Origin: Novosphingobium sp. ST904
GTDB lineage: Bacteria > Pseudomonadota > Alphaproteobacteria > Sphingomonadales > Sphingomonadaceae
NCBI RefSeq assembly: GCF_001298105.1
Contig: NZ_LGJH01000155.1
Location: 1 to 64,000 of the forward strand
DNA: 64,000 nucleotides
Direction: 5' to 3'
Both the position numbers and the translations under genes were made by a program. The notes under the pieces were generated by a model. The model was not told the origin of the DNA. It saw nothing but the letters and a program-made list of their open reading frames with translations, and did not search any database. Positions within the stretch are counted from its first letter, which is position 1. Each line of letters begins with the position of its first letter. This document shows positions 1 to 12,311 of this stretch, one piece after another.

Positions 1-22
1 AAAAACGCAAAACCATCGGTGA

Positions 23-99
<77 letters not shown>

Positions 100-114
100 A
101 TGATGTACGACTTG

Positions 115-144
115 AAGCCTCCAGCCCAATGGCCGGGGGCTTTT
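115..144 (+). terminator. Rho-independent terminator of the initiator tRNA
   Basis: AAGCCTCC at 115-122 pairs with GGGGGCTT (one G-U), with an inner GCC/GGC pairing, followed by a T run and a further TTTTT. It starts 15 bases after the tRNA CCA end. Confidence 0.7.
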
Positions 145-271
145 GCCGTTTTTGGACCCCGTTGCGGCCCGCCTCTGCAGCATCGGCCTAAGCGCAAGCG
201 TCCGGCAGTGCCCGTTCTACGCTCATCATTCCCCGTTGCGAACGCGAAACAAGTTGGTCAATCTTGGTGCC

Positions 272-724
272 ATGAAGTGCCGCAGAAGTCTCCTTTTCGT
301 CTCTATCCTCGCGCTCGGAGGCTGCGAGCCGCTACGTGGCGTGGTATCGGAAAAAGATGTCAATTCACGCGTGGATCTTGGGTGCGTTGATTTATCCCTG
401 CGCCATACTTTTGGCGTGATTGAACGGTGGGATTATACTTCCGACGGCGGCATCTTCCCGAAAGGAACAGAGGTCGCGCAGTTCGCATATTATAAGAGTA
501 ACGATGGCGCTGGGTGGGCAAGGCTGGACCTCGGCGAAGTAGAAAAGCACCTGCGCGTAGAGCATTCGTTCACTGGAATAGGGGCGGCGCTACCTCAAGA
601 TTATTTCCCGCCTGCATTGAGCGCGATGCAAAATGCTTCAGACGCCGTTCGCACCGACTGCCACCTAGATCTTGGAAATATGAAGTTGAAGGCCGTTGGG
701 CAGGATGTTGACGTTTTAGACTGA
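272..724 (+). CDS. Small lipoprotein of unknown function
   Basis: A 150-residue protein. The start ATG is chosen because it begins a clear lipoprotein signal: basic residues (KCRR), a hydrophobic stretch, then the lipobox LALGGC, so the mature protein would be lipidated on a cysteine about 17 residues in. An in-frame ATG 43 codons upstream would bury that signal. The mature part has no domain I recognise. It sits alone between the tRNA and insertion-sequence debris, and its base composition looks less GC-rich than the rest of the window, which suggests recent acquisition. Function unknown. Confidence 0.6.
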   Translation: MKCRRSLLFVSILALGGCEPLRGVVSEKDVNSRVDLGCVDLSLRHTFGVIERWDYTSDGGIFPKGTEVAQFAYYKSNDGAGWARLDLGEVEKHLRVEHSFTGIGAALPQDYFPPALSAMQNASDAVRTDCHLDLGNMKLKAVGQDVDVLD

Positions 725-775
725 CGATTCAGCTGCTCAGAACAAGCGTTCATTCAGGCTCGGCGTTATCCAATT

Positions 776-1069
776 TCATGGTAACAACTCATCGATTCGG
801 TTGATCGGATGCCCCTTGCCAATGCGATCGAGCACATCGGCCAGCCACTCCCGCGGGTTGATTCCGCTAAGCTTAGCTGTTTCCAGCAGTGAATACATGG
901 CACCGGCGCGCCTACCTCCCCAGTCGGCACTAGCAAAAATCCAGTTGTTGCGCCCCACGGCTATGCCGCGCAGGGCATTCTCCGCCGGATTGTTGTTGCC
1001 GTCGTCGGTGTCGGCGAGCAGTTGCAGCTTGAGCTTCACAACATAGCGCAGGATTTCCGCCAGCGTGAT
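776..1069 (-). pseudogene. IS66-family transposase, C-terminal remnant
   Basis: The minus strand encodes the C-terminal end of an IS66 transposase. The diagnostic string NNNPAENALRG is followed by VGRNNWIFASADWGG and the family ending with LLETAKLSGINPREWLADVL and RIDELLP before a stop. This covers only the last fifth or so of a normal transposase. The N-terminal and central DDE parts are missing, and the fragment abuts an IS3 fragment of opposite polarity. The 5' limit is approximate. No inverted repeats are visible. Confidence 0.75.
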
Positions 1070-1149
1070 CGAGCCGAGGCTCTGGACAGCACATGGTTCG
1101 TCCAGGCGAAGAAATCCAGCGCCTTGAGCTTTGAGAGCTTCCGAGCGTT

Positions 1150-1648
1150 GCGTCGGATACTCGCGCTACATCATCGCCTGGAAGCTGTGCACCAACAAGC
1201 GCGCCGAGGACGTTACCGACACGCTGGACCTGGCCCTCAAGGCATCGGGTTGTGACAGGGCCACGGTCCTGCACAAGCCCCGGCTGCTATCGGACAACGG
1301 CCCCAGCTACATGGCCGGCGAACTCGCCGGGTACATCCAGGCCCTGAAGATGAGCCACGTCCGCGTAGCCCCGTTGCATCCGCAGACGCAAGGCAAGATC
1401 GAGCGCTGGCACCAGACCTTGAAGAACCGCATCCTGCTGGAAAACTACTTCCTGTTCGGTGATCCCGAGGCCCAGATCGAGACCTTCGTGGAGCACTACA
1501 TCACCAGCGCTACCACGAGAGCCTGAACAACGTGACGCCTGCAGGCACCTGCTTCGGCAGGGCTCCCGCCATCATCAAGCGCCGCGAAACCATCAAGCGA
1601 AAGACCATCGAACATCGCCGCTTGCTTCACCGCAGGCTTGCCGCCTAA
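1150..1648 (+). pseudogene. IS3-family transposase OrfB remnant, frameshifted
   Basis: The integrase catalytic half of an IS3-type OrfB: YSRYIIAWKLCTNKRAEDV, then LLSDNGPSY with the second catalytic Asp, then PLHPQTQGKIERWHQTLKNR with the catalytic Glu. A one-base loss near 1500 shifts the frame. After it the reading continues as HQRYHESLNNVTPAG and TIEHRRLLHRRLAA to a TAA at 1646. The HTH protein OrfA and the first catalytic Asp region are absent, so this is a dead fragment joined directly to the IS66 remnant. Confidence 0.8.
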
Positions 1649-2008
1649 CATCAAACCCCTGACGAGGCTCGCTCTCAGCTCATCCACGCCCCGATCTGTG
1701 CCAGATGTTTCGACGACGGACACCGAGTGCGCGTCGGCCTTGTAGACATCGTTGAGCTTTCGCCGAGCCAGGCAACCGACCTGATCGGCGCGGGCTTGCG
1801 GTCACTCGCGGTAGAGGCGGTCGAATCCGGAATAGGGATCGGTCTGCCGGAAATCCGCAAATGTCGTGCGATGGGCGTGCAGCGGCTCGACCTTGCGATC
1901 CTTGTCGGCTTGTCCAGAGACGCCGTCGATTTTCGCGAAGGTGGTTCTTCGTACGCCGATTGAACCTCGTGGAGCGTCGGCGCTCTCACATCGGATGGTC
2001 GGAAACGC
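1649..2008. other. Region with no supportable gene
   Basis: About 360 bases between the IS3 fragment and the ftsH terminator. Several short open frames exist on both strands, none with a recognisable domain, start site or codon pattern. It may be further decayed mobile-element DNA. Confidence 0.5.
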
Positions 2009-2041
2009 AAAAGGGGCGCAAGACCTTGAGTCCTGCGCCCC
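2009..2041 (-). terminator. Rho-independent terminator of ftsH
   Basis: On the minus strand GGGGCGCA and TGCGCCCC form an 8-bp GC stem, extended by GAC/GTC, followed by TTTT (plus-strand AAAA at 2009-2012). It lies about 45 bases beyond the ftsH stop. Confidence 0.8.
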
Positions 2042-2085
2042 CTCCTGCATTCTCCCTCGGGAGAACTTTCTAGCCTTCGAAGCCG

Positions 2086-4017
<1,932 letters not shown>

Positions 4018-4174
4018 CTTGGGAGAAACCGTCCTTTCGCCCGCCAATGTAGGGTGGGGCGCCTGAATCGCAAGTTAGCAGAGCCAGTCAGTGTAATCGT
4101 TTCGCCCTGCGGTGTCGTTCGAAAACGCGCTGGGGGTATGTGCGAGGCGCGGACAGCGACGGCTGACGCCGGGA

Positions 4175-5257
4175 TCAGTCCTGCCGAACGATGCGGCAAG
4201 GCGGCAGGTGAAGGGTCATGCGGGCGCCGCGCCGTCCCGTTTCAGGGGGCACATTTTCCAGTGTCATGCGGGCATCGAGCTGGCGCGAGAGGACGCGGGA
4301 GATGCGCAGTCCTATCGATTCTGCAAGGTCGGGCTCGAAGCCGTCGGCAAGGCCGGCGCCGTCGTCCTCGACGACCAGCGCGATTCCCTCGTCCCGGCGG
4401 ATGACCTGGACGTGGATCGTGCCGGTGTCCCGCGCGGCCAATCCATGTTCCAGGGCATTGGCCATGGCCTCGGACAGGATCAGCGCCACGGGGACGGCGG
4501 CGTCGGGCCGAAGGACGATGCCGGGCTCCACCACGACCTTGCAGGCGATGTCGTCCCGCCCGCTCGAATCCATGACCTGCCCCGACAGTTCGTGGACGAA
4601 GCGGTCCAGCGGCACCAGTTCTCCGTCCGACTTGTAGAGCTGGCGCTGGATGCGGCCGATCACCTGCAACCGCCCGGCGGCATTGGCGATGGCGCGGCGG
4701 GCGGTCGGTTCGGCGAGGCCGCGCATCTGCAGCGACAAAACGGCGCCGATCATCTGGAGATTGTTGCCGACGCGGTGCTGGAGCTCCTGAAATAGCAGCT
4801 CGGTGCGCTCCGCCAGGACACCGCGTTCCTCGGCGAGCAGGCGGACGTTCTCGCGTGCGACATGGAGGCGGGAGTTGGCGCTTTGCATGAGGTGGACGAG
4901 GGCAATGTCGACAGTGACCACGCCCAGGTAGAACGCCAGGGACACCAGCGTCTTGCTGTCGAACGCGAACCCGAAACGCGGCGGTATGAACAGGTACCAC
5001 GCGAAGAACCCGCAAATCACGGCAGCCACCACGCCGGGGCGAGGCCCGAACAGGAACGAGGAGAGGATAACGGCCGGGAAGAAGGTCAGGTAGGGATAGC
5101 CCGGTGGGAAAGCGCCATCGAGTTCCCAGCGTATCCATGCGGCCAGCAGGCACAGCGCGACAGTGACGCCGTAACGCATTCCGGGGCGTTCGGGGATCAG
5201 CGGCAACCTTTCGATGAAGTCGGTCTGGAAGCGGGATAGGCGGTTCACGTCGGGCAA
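4175..5257 (-). CDS. Membrane sensor histidine kinase (DUF4118, HisKA_2 type)
   Basis: A two-component sensor kinase of 360 residues. Four transmembrane segments between about residues 29 and 125 form a DUF4118-like membrane sensor, as in the KdpD N-terminal region. A coiled linker leads to the HisKA_2 dimerisation box LFQELQHRVGNNLQ with the phospho-accepting H161, and an HATPase domain with an N-box (SEAMANALEHG) and G-box (VVEDDGAGL, then SIGLRI). No response regulator is adjacent, so it is an orphan whose signal cannot be told. The longest frame begins at a TTG. A GTG three codons in is an alternative start. Confidence 0.88.
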   Translation of the reverse strand: MPDVNRLSRFQTDFIERLPLIPERPGMRYGVTVALCLLAAWIRWELDGAFPPGYPYLTFFPAVILSSFLFGPRPGVVAAVICGFFAWYLFIPPRFGFAFDSKTLVSLAFYLGVVTVDIALVHLMQSANSRLHVARENVRLLAEERGVLAERTELLFQELQHRVGNNLQMIGAVLSLQMRGLAEPTARRAIANAAGRLQVIGRIQRQLYKSDGELVPLDRFVHELSGQVMDSSGRDDIACKVVVEPGIVLRPDAAVPVALILSEAMANALEHGLAARDTGTIHVQVIRRDEGIALVVEDDGAGLADGFEPDLAESIGLRISRVLSRQLDARMTLENVPPETGRRGARMTLHLPPCRIVRQD

Positions 5258-5405
5258 GTCTCTCGCTGCGCCAGGAGCGGCGAAGATCCGTCCGGGCTGC
5301 AGGGTCAGGGTCTGGCGGCAAGACCTTCCTGTCGCAAGCGGAAGTGTCGAGAAAGAGACGCCTGATCCGCGCGCAAGTTCCCCGGCCGGTGGCGCCGCCC
5401 CCGCC

Positions 5406-7483
5406 TCAGGCCTCCTTTATGAGCTGATAGTCCCCCGCCGCGTCCACCCGGGCCGTCCATCCCGGGTAGATGACGATCGTGGTGAAGGTCTCCTCCACGA
5501 TCGCGGGGGCGGGCACTTCCATGCCGGGTGCGAGGTCCGGGCCGCGATAGACCGGGACTTCGGCAAAACCCTGCCCGAGATTGGCGCGGCGGCGGCGATG
5601 CGGCTGCGGAACCGCGCCGCTGGGCGTGAAGCCGCCGCCCGCTGTTGGAGAAGGGGTCTCGACATGAGCCGCGAGGCGCACGCCCGAGATTTCGGGCACC
5701 TCGTGCTCGCGGATATGGCCGTATTCTGCCATGTGGCGGGCATTGAACAGTTCGGTGGCACGGGCGGCGAAGGTCTCGTCGATGAAGCCGAGATCGCCGA
5801 GTGCGGTCTCGGCGGCAAAGTCGAACGAGAGCGAGAAGTTCTGGCCGGGATAACGCATGTTGAGCCGGTAGTCGGCGCGGATATCCTCGGCGCGGAACTG
5901 CGCGGCGGTGAAGAAGCGGGCGGCGCGGTCCGACAGTTCGGTCCAGAGCGTGCGGATGCGCGCCACATCCAGTGCCGAGGCGGAAGCGATGTAGGAGCGT
6001 TCCTCGTCGATGGTCGGGTTGGCGACCAGAGTGCCCAGCGCCGAGAACGTGGGCGAGGCCTTGGGCACCAGCACGCGGGTGATGCCGAGGTCCTCGGCCT
6101 GGATCGCCGCGAAGGCGGGGCCGTTGCCGCCATAGGCCAGCATGACGAGATCCTTGGGATCGATACCCTTGCCCGCCGTGGTGCGGCGCACGCCCTGGCT
6201 CATATGGGCATTGACCACGCGCCAGCAGTCGAAAGCGGCGCGTGCCGGGTCATCATGGCCGAGTTCGTGGGCGATCCGGCGGAAGGCTTCCTCCACGCCG
6301 TCGCGGGTGAGGCGGAAGCTGCCGCCAGCGAAGCCTTCCTCGGTGGAGAGAATGCCCAGCATGACGAGGGCATCGGTCACGGTCGGTTCGGTTCCGCCGC
6401 GTCCGTAGCAGATCGGGCCGGGCTGCGACCCCGCCGAGCGTGGGCCGACTTCCAGCGCGCCCTTGTTGACGTGGCAGATCGAGCCGCCCCCTGCGCCCAG
6501 CGTTTCCACTTTCACCATCGGCACGCCGACGAGATAGCGGTGATGCATGTTCCAGCCGGCCTCGGCCGGGGCTTCGCCGTTCAGCACCAGCGCCATGTCG
6601 TAGCTGGTGCGCCCATGTCTACGCAGAGCAGGTCCGGGCAGCCCTTGGCCCGGCCCGCATGGGCGGAACCCACCACGCCGCCGGCCGGGCCGGAAGCGAG
6701 CACCCGGATCGGCGCGCCGTCGATATAGTCCTTGGTCATCACTCCGCCGGAAGCCTGCATGACCATCAGCTGGTTCCGGTATCCACCCTCGCCAAGCCGC
6801 TGCACCAGTTTCTCGAGATAGCCGGTAACGCGGGGGCCGACATAGGCGTTGACCACCGTGGTCGATGTGCGGTCGTACTCGGGCGCGCGGGGCAGCACTT
6901 CGTGGCTGGCGGAAACGTAGGCGTTCTGGATTTCCTGCCGCACGATCTCCTTGGCGCGGCGCTCATGCTCCGGGTTGACGAAGGAGAACAGGAACGAGAT
7001 CGCCACCGCTTCCACGTTCTGCAGCCGCAGCTTGCGGCAGGCTTCGCGCAGCGCCGCTTCGTCCAGTTCCTTGTGGACCGATCCGTCGTGCAGCACGCGT
7101 TCGGGCACCGTCAGGCGGCGGCGGCGCGGGGTGATCTGCTGCGGGGCTTCGAGGCGGACGTCCCAGATATCCTCCTTGTAGCCGCGGCGATATTCGATCT
7201 CGTCGCGGAAACCCTCGGTGGTGATGAGGCCGGTGAGGGCGCCGTTCATCTCGATCAGGGTGTTGTCGGCCACGGTGGTGCCGTGGACGATCGCCTCGCA
7301 GCAGCCGAGGAATTCGGCCAGCGGCAGCCCTTCCTTTTCGGCCAGCTTGCCGAGGCCTTCCATCACGCCCAGCGAGCGGTCCTCCGGGGTGGAGAGGTTC
7401 TTGTGGAGCACCACCTCGCTGCCCTTCAGGAGCGCGAAGTCGGTGAAGGTGCCGCCGATGTCGATGCCGACCCTGTAATCCAT
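5406..7483 (-). CDS. hyuA: Hydantoinase/oxoprolinase subunit A (frameshift in this sequence)
   Basis: ATP-dependent hydantoinase/oxoprolinase/acetone carboxylase family, A subunit, which activates a lactam or carbonyl substrate by phosphorylation. The N-terminal part starts MDYRVGIDIGGTFTDF, the ASKHA phosphate-binding loop, and includes EAIVHGTTVADN. It runs to LLCVDMG, where a G has been lost from a GGCGGC run at about 6609-6613. The rest, beginning DMALVLNGEAP and containing VETLGAGGGSICHV, is in another frame. Restoring one base gives 692 residues, the normal length. It lies 57 bases downstream of hyuB and is probably cotranscribed. The break is more likely a sequence error than a true mutation. 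Confidence 0.88.
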
Positions 7484-7540
7484 GAAACGTCCTCTCCGAT
7501 CCCCTCCCCTTCAGGGAAGGGGGGAGAGCCTGCTTTTTCG

Positions 7541-9361
7541 TTATTCTGCTGCTTCGGCCATGCTCGCCATTTCGGCTCTGAGCGCCTCGGTCGCGGCGTG
7601 GTCCACTGCCAGCGAGTAGTCGTCGAGGCTGCCGGTCAGCACCACGCCGTACTTCGCCCGCGCCGCCTCCGGGCTGACGTACTCGTCGAGCACATCCTCC
7701 TTCACGGCCTCCGGATCGCGCTGGAGCGGCCTGCCGAACCCCGCGCCGCCGCCGTGCTGGTAGGCGATCACCGCGCCTTCCGGCAGCAGGTCCTGCGCGG
7801 TGTGGAGAATGGCCCGCTCATTGGGGGAGCCGACCTCGAACCGGTTGGTATAGGGGATCGCATCGTCCCCGCCGCGAAGCCCGCGCAAGGGGTGGTCGGC
7901 CGAGACCATCCACGCCATCGCCGAAGTCGGCCGCAGCACCTGCTTGACGTTGAGCGAGCCCGGACAGCCGCGCCACTGTCCGGCGCCGCCGCCGTCGGTG
8001 GTCAACTCGCGGCTGATGTTGAGGATCGGGAAGCGGCTTTCCGCATCTTCCGCCTCGGACAGGATCAGGCTGCCCAGCGCGGAGGGGCAGGAGCCCCAGC
8101 CATCCAGCCCTTCCACCGCCGAAACGTCCATCGATCGGCAATCGACGCCCTGATCCATCCACATCATGCCGTTCTCGTCGAAGCCGACGACCATGTTGGG
8201 CATACCGATCTTGTAGAGCTGCGGCTGTGACCGTTCGGGCGCCACATTGGACAGTGCGATGCAGACCGCCTCGGTAATCTCGCAGGCCGGGTGGAACGAT
8301 CCCAGCGCGGCGGGCCTGTTCGGCGGCGGCTGGGCGATGCAGCCTTCGGGGATCAGGATATCGACCGCGTTGAAGAAGCCTTCGTTCTTCACGATCGTCG
8401 GGTCCATCGCCGCGACCACCTGACACATCACGTAGCTGCGCGAATTGGCGAACGTGTTCCACACGCCGACAAGGTTCTGCCGGTCGTCCGTCCCCGCCAG
8501 ATCGACGGAGAGCTGATCCCCGGCGATGGTGCAGGCGACCTGGACCTTGATGTCCTTGGTTCCCGCGGTGTCGTGGTCGATCCAGACGGTCGCCTCGTGG
8601 CACCCATCGGGCCATTTCGCCACTTCCTCGCGGACGCGGCGTGTCGTGTGCTCGATCGAGTGGTTGATCGCCGCCTTGATCGTCTCCCCGCCCCATTTGC
8701 CGAGCAGGTCGTCCAGCATCCGCACCGCGTGCTGCACGCCGCCGATCATCGCCGCAATGTCTCCCGCGAACGTGGCGAAGCGGTTGTTGCGCACCACCAT
8801 GTCGAACACGTCGCGGCGCAGCTCGCCCCGGTGGACCAGCTTGAGGCAGGGGTAGATCACCCCCTCGGTGAAGACGTCGGTGGCATCGAGCGAGAAGCCG
8901 CCCGGGTCCTTGCCGCCGGTGTCGCCCTGATGCGCCTGCAAGGTCTGGATACAGATCAGCTCGCCCTTGTCGTCATAGACCGGGCCGTAGATGCAGTAAT
9001 CCGGCAGGTGGCCGCCGCCGTGATCGGGATCGTTGCCCAGGAAGACGTCGCCGGGCCCCCAGTCGTAACGGTCCTGGTTCATCAGGCCCCAGCGCGTTTC
9101 CATCTGGTTGACGAACGTCAGGTGCGGGGTGCCCACCGCGCCCATGGCAAGGCGGCCGTGGGCATCGACGATGGCGGCATTGCGCTCGTTCGACTGGTTG
9201 ATGATCGGGCTGGAAGCGGCGCGGCCAAGATAGGTCGCAGCCTCGAAGCAGACCGTTTCGAAGGCGCCGCGAACGATGTCGGCCGTTACCGGGTCGATCC
9301 GGGCCGCCGTCGGCAGCGGTTCGCGCCGCGCGGCGAGCTTGCGGTTCAGCTCGTAGGACAC
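7541..9361 (-). CDS. hyuB: Hydantoinase/oxoprolinase subunit B
   Basis: Partner of the A subunit in an ATP-dependent ring-opening or carboxylating enzyme. The 606-residue protein carries the family pattern: PVTADIVRGAFETVCFEAA near the N-terminus, SNERNAAIVDAHGRL, GDVFLGNDPDHGGGHLPD with a cluster of metal-binding-type Asp/His residues, and a glycine-rich C-terminus (QHGGGAGFGRPL). The start is GTG. hyuA follows after 57 bases. With the neighbouring aminotransferase and NCS1 permease this suggests use of hydantoins, oxoproline or a related cyclic amide. The exact substrate cannot be read from sequence. Confidence 0.9.
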   Translation of the reverse strand: MSYELNRKLAARREPLPTAARIDPVTADIVRGAFETVCFEAATYLGRAASSPIINQSNERNAAIVDAHGRLAMGAVGTPHLTFVNQMETRWGLMNQDRYDWGPGDVFLGNDPDHGGGHLPDYCIYGPVYDDKGELICIQTLQAHQGDTGGKDPGGFSLDATDVFTEGVIYPCLKLVHRGELRRDVFDMVVRNNRFATFAGDIAAMIGGVQHAVRMLDDLLGKWGGETIKAAINHSIEHTTRRVREEVAKWPDGCHEATVWIDHDTAGTKDIKVQVACTIAGDQLSVDLAGTDDRQNLVGVWNTFANSRSYVMCQVVAAMDPTIVKNEGFFNAVDILIPEGCIAQPPPNRPAALGSFHPACEITEAVCIALSNVAPERSQPQLYKIGMPNMVVGFDENGMMWMDQGVDCRSMDVSAVEGLDGWGSCPSALGSLILSEAEDAESRFPILNISRELTTDGGGAGQWRGCPGSLNVKQVLRPTSAMAWMVSADHPLRGLRGGDDAIPYTNRFEVGSPNERAILHTAQDLLPEGAVIAYQHGGGAGFGRPLQRDPEAVKEDVLDEYVSPEAARAKYGVVLTGSLDDYSLAVDHAATEALRAEMASMAEAAE

Positions 9362-9510
9362 GTCTCTTGCTCTCCCTTGTGGCCGATCCGGGGTAGAAGC
9401 GCGGGGGCGGCGCTTCTCGACAGCGTGTGCGTATCGCCGTGCAATTTGCGAAAACGCGCGTTATCCGGCGCTCTCACCATGCCCAGACGCGCTATCGGAG
9501 CAGCCCCGAG

Positions 9511-10682
9511 ATGAAGTCCCGCATCCACCCGGTCTATGCCGAAATGGAACGCACGGTGTTTGACCGCATGTCTGCGCTGGCGCGTGAGCATGGCGCGATC
9601 AATCTGGGGCAGGGCTTTCCCGACGGGCCGCCGCCGCCCGCGCTGATAGAGGCGGCGCGCGCGCGCTGCAGGAGAAATCGAGCCAGTATCCGCCGGGCGC
9701 GGGGCTTGCCGAACTGCGTGAGGCGATCTGCGCCTACTATGCCCGGCGGCAGGGGCTGGCGCTCGCGCCCGAACAGGTGACGGTGACTTCCGGCGCCACC
9801 GAGGCTCTGGCCGCTGCCGTTTCCGCGCTGGTGCAGCCGGGCGACGAGGTGATCCTGTTCCAGCCCGCCTACGATGCCTATGCGCCCACGGTGCGCCGGG
9901 CAGGGGGCGTGCCGGTGTCTATCCCGCTTTCCCCGCCGCACTTCCGCTACACCGCCGAAGCGCTGGCCGCCGCGATCACGCCTGCGACGCGCCTGCTGAT
10001 GTTCAACGATCCGCTCAATCCGGCAGGAACGGTCGCCAGCCACGCCGAACTGGAGACGATCGCCCGCGCCTGCGTGGAGCACGATCTTGTCGCCGTGTGC
10101 GACGAAGTCTGGGAGGATGTCCGCTTCGACGGCGTGGCCCATCGCTCGCTCGCGGCGGTTCCCGGCATGGCGGAGCGCACGGTGAAGATCGGATCGGCGG
10201 GCAAGATCTTCGGTCTCACCGGGTGGAAGATCGGCTGGATGATCGCGCAGGGCGAACTGGCTACGGCGCTTCAGCGCGCGCACCAGTTCCTGACTTATGC
10301 CACCGCGGTCCCGCTGCAATGGGCCGTGGCCGAAGGGCTGGCATTGCCGGATGCCGTGCTGGCGGACCAGCGCGCCGAATGGAATGCCGCGCGCGAACGG
10401 CTGAGGAACGGCCTTGCGGCGGCGGGCTTCGTGGTGCTGCCCAACGCGGCGACGTGGTTCCTCAACGTCGATCTCGGCGCTTCCGGCATTTCGTTGTGCG
10501 ACAGCGAATTCAGCGAACGTGCCGTGGCCGAGGCCGGGGTGGCCACGGTGCCGGTCTCGGCGCTCTACCAGGGCGAAGCGGCACCCCGCCACCTGGTCCG
10601 TTTCTGCTTCACCAAGCCCGCCGAAGTGCTGGACGAAGCCGTGTTCCGCCTCGCGCGGTTCAGGGAGCGCCTGCTGGGCTGA
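9511..10682 (+). CDS. PLP-dependent class I/II aminotransferase (frameshift in this sequence)
   Basis: Fold-type I aminotransferase, closest in feel to the methionine/kynurenine aminotransferase group (YbdL-like). The N-terminus has the expected MERTVFDRMSALA and INLGQGFPDGPPPP. A base is missing in a GCGCGCG run at about 9658-9667, after which the frame continues EKSSQYPPGAGLAELR, then VTSGATEALAAAV, FNDPLNPAG, the aspartate site CDEVWEDV and the PLP-lysine site GSAGKIFGLTGWKIGW. The repaired length is 390 residues. It is divergent from hyuB and upstream of the permease. Substrate unknown. The frameshift looks like a sequencing error. Confidence 0.87.
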
Positions 10683-10771
10683 TCGCCAGTCGGTGAGCCG
10701 GAATTCGCGCGCTTGACACTTTGCTACACTGCGGCATCGTAGTCCCCCTCAGGCATCGGGGGATCGCGCGG

Positions 10772-12280
10772 ATGAGTCACGGTAATGGCGACACGCTCTG
10801 GAACGCGGACCTCGCGCCCACGGACGAGGCGCAGCGCAACTGGCGCTGGTGGCACTTCGCGGCGCTGTGGGTGGGCATGGTCGTTGCCGTGCCGACCTGG
10901 ATGCTGGCCTCCGGCCTGATCGAACAGGGCATGTCGGCGCTTCAGGCGACTGTTACCGTTATCCTGGGCAATATCGTGATCCTTGTGCCGATGCTGCTGA
11001 TCGGCCATTCCGGCACCCGCTACGGCGTACCTTTCGCGGTGCTCGTGCGCGCTTCCTTCGGTACGGTCGGCGCGCGGCTTCCCGCGCTGGCCCGCGCGCT
11101 GGTGGCCTGCGGCTGGTACGGCATCCAGACCTGGATCGGCGGCGAGGCGCTGCTGACGCTGCTCGGCATCTTCCTCGGTCTGGACTTGCGCGGCGCACCG
11201 CTGCCGTTCTTCGGGATCGGGATCGGCCAGTTGCTTGCATTCCTGGTGTTCTGGGGCGTGCAGCTGCTCTTCGTGCGCAAGGGCCTGCTGACGATCCGGC
11301 GGCTGGAAACCTGGACCGCGCCGCTAAAGCTGCTGGCCTGCATCGGCCTTGTCTGGTGGGCGGTGGACGCTGCGGGCGGCATCGGGCCGATCTTCTCGGC
11401 GCCTTCCGCCTTCGGGCCGGGCGGTGCGAAGGAGGGCCAGTTCTGGGCAGTCTGGCTTCCTGCCTTCACCGCCATGGTCGGTTTCTGGGGAACCCTGGCG
11501 CTCAACATCCCGGACTTCACGCGTTTCGCCCATAGCCAGCGGGACCAGATGATCGGCCAGACACTGGGCCTGCCGCCGACCATGGGCCTGGTCGCGCTCA
11601 TCAGCGTCATCACCACTTCGGCAACCGTGGTGATCTACGGCCATGCGATCTGGGACCCGGTGGTGCTGGCGGGAACCCTGTCCGGCCCGTTCGTGCTGCT
11701 GGGCCTGGTGGTGATCGCGGTGGACACGGTTTCCTGCAACATTGCCGCCAACCTCGTATGTGCGGCGTTCGACTTCGCATCGCTCAAGCCGTCAAGGATC
11801 AGCTACCGGACAGGCGCGCTCATCACGGCGTGCATCGGGCTGTTCATGATGCCCTGGAAGCTGATGGCCAGCACTGAGGGCTACATCTTCACCTGGCTCA
11901 CCGGTTACGGTGCGCTGCTTGGTCCGATCACCGGCATCCTCATCGCCGACTACTGGCTGGTGCGCGACACGCGATTGGACGTCGCGGCGCTCTATGACGA
12001 AAACGGCGTCTATTCCTATGGGAACGGGTGGAATCCGCGCGCGCTCATCGCCCTTGTGCTGGGTATCGCGCCGAATGTGCCGGGCTTCCTCAAGGTTGCC
12101 GCGCCGGAGACCTTCGGCGGTGTGGGGGCGTTCTGGTCGGGAATCTACACTTACGCCTGGTTCGTCGGCGTGGCGGTGGCGCTGGCGAGCTACGCACTGA
12201 TGATGCGGGGCAGGGCCGCCGGGGGCGAGGTCGTGGACGGGGTCGAGGCCGGTGTGGAAGCCGGGCAGGTGGCGGCCTGA
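10772..12280 (+). CDS. NCS1-family nucleobase/hydantoin/allantoin permease
   Basis: A secondary transporter of 502 residues with about twelve transmembrane segments. NCS1 features include the N-terminal NADLAPTDEAQRNWRWWHFAALW, GIQTWIGGEAL, FWGTLALNIPDFTRFA and a PITGILIADYWLVR stretch. The family (Mhp1, PucI, CodB) imports hydantoins, allantoin, cytosine and similar rings with Na+ or H+. Its position next to hyuA/hyuB suggests it supplies that enzyme's substrate. The start is the ATG giving MSHGNGD. A GC hairpin (TCCCCC...GGGGGA, 10741-10763) lies just upstream of it. Confidence 0.9.
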   Translation: MSHGNGDTLWNADLAPTDEAQRNWRWWHFAALWVGMVVAVPTWMLASGLIEQGMSALQATVTVILGNIVILVPMLLIGHSGTRYGVPFAVLVRASFGTVGARLPALARALVACGWYGIQTWIGGEALLTLLGIFLGLDLRGAPLPFFGIGIGQLLAFLVFWGVQLLFVRKGLLTIRRLETWTAPLKLLACIGLVWWAVDAAGGIGPIFSAPSAFGPGGAKEGQFWAVWLPAFTAMVGFWGTLALNIPDFTRFAHSQRDQMIGQTLGLPPTMGLVALISVITTSATVVIYGHAIWDPVVLAGTLSGPFVLLGLVVIAVDTVSCNIAANLVCAAFDFASLKPSRISYRTGALITACIGLFMMPWKLMASTEGYIFTWLTGYGALLGPITGILIADYWLVRDTRLDVAALYDENGVYSYGNGWNPRALIALVLGIAPNVPGFLKVAAPETFGGVGAFWSGIYTYAWFVGVAVALASYALMMRGRAAGGEVVDGVEAGVEAGQVAA

Positions 12281-12311
12281 AGCGCGCGGGTGAACGCGCG
12301 CGGGCGGTGTT

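Noticed and set aside
1802..2050. An 82-codon minus-strand frame after ftsH
   Set aside because: No domain, and it runs through the ftsH terminator hairpin. The sequence may be decayed DNA but a gene cannot be supported.
7496..7530. Inverted repeat between hyuB and hyuA as a terminator
   Set aside because: The CCCCTCCCCTTCAGGGAAGGG repeat resembles a common short palindromic repeat of these genomes, lacks a proper T run in the transcribed direction, and lies between two clearly paired genes.
10741..10763. A hairpin before the NCS1 permease as a riboswitch or attenuator
   Set aside because: Only a simple GC stem is visible with no conserved aptamer and no T run. It is mentioned with the gene but not called as a regulatory element.
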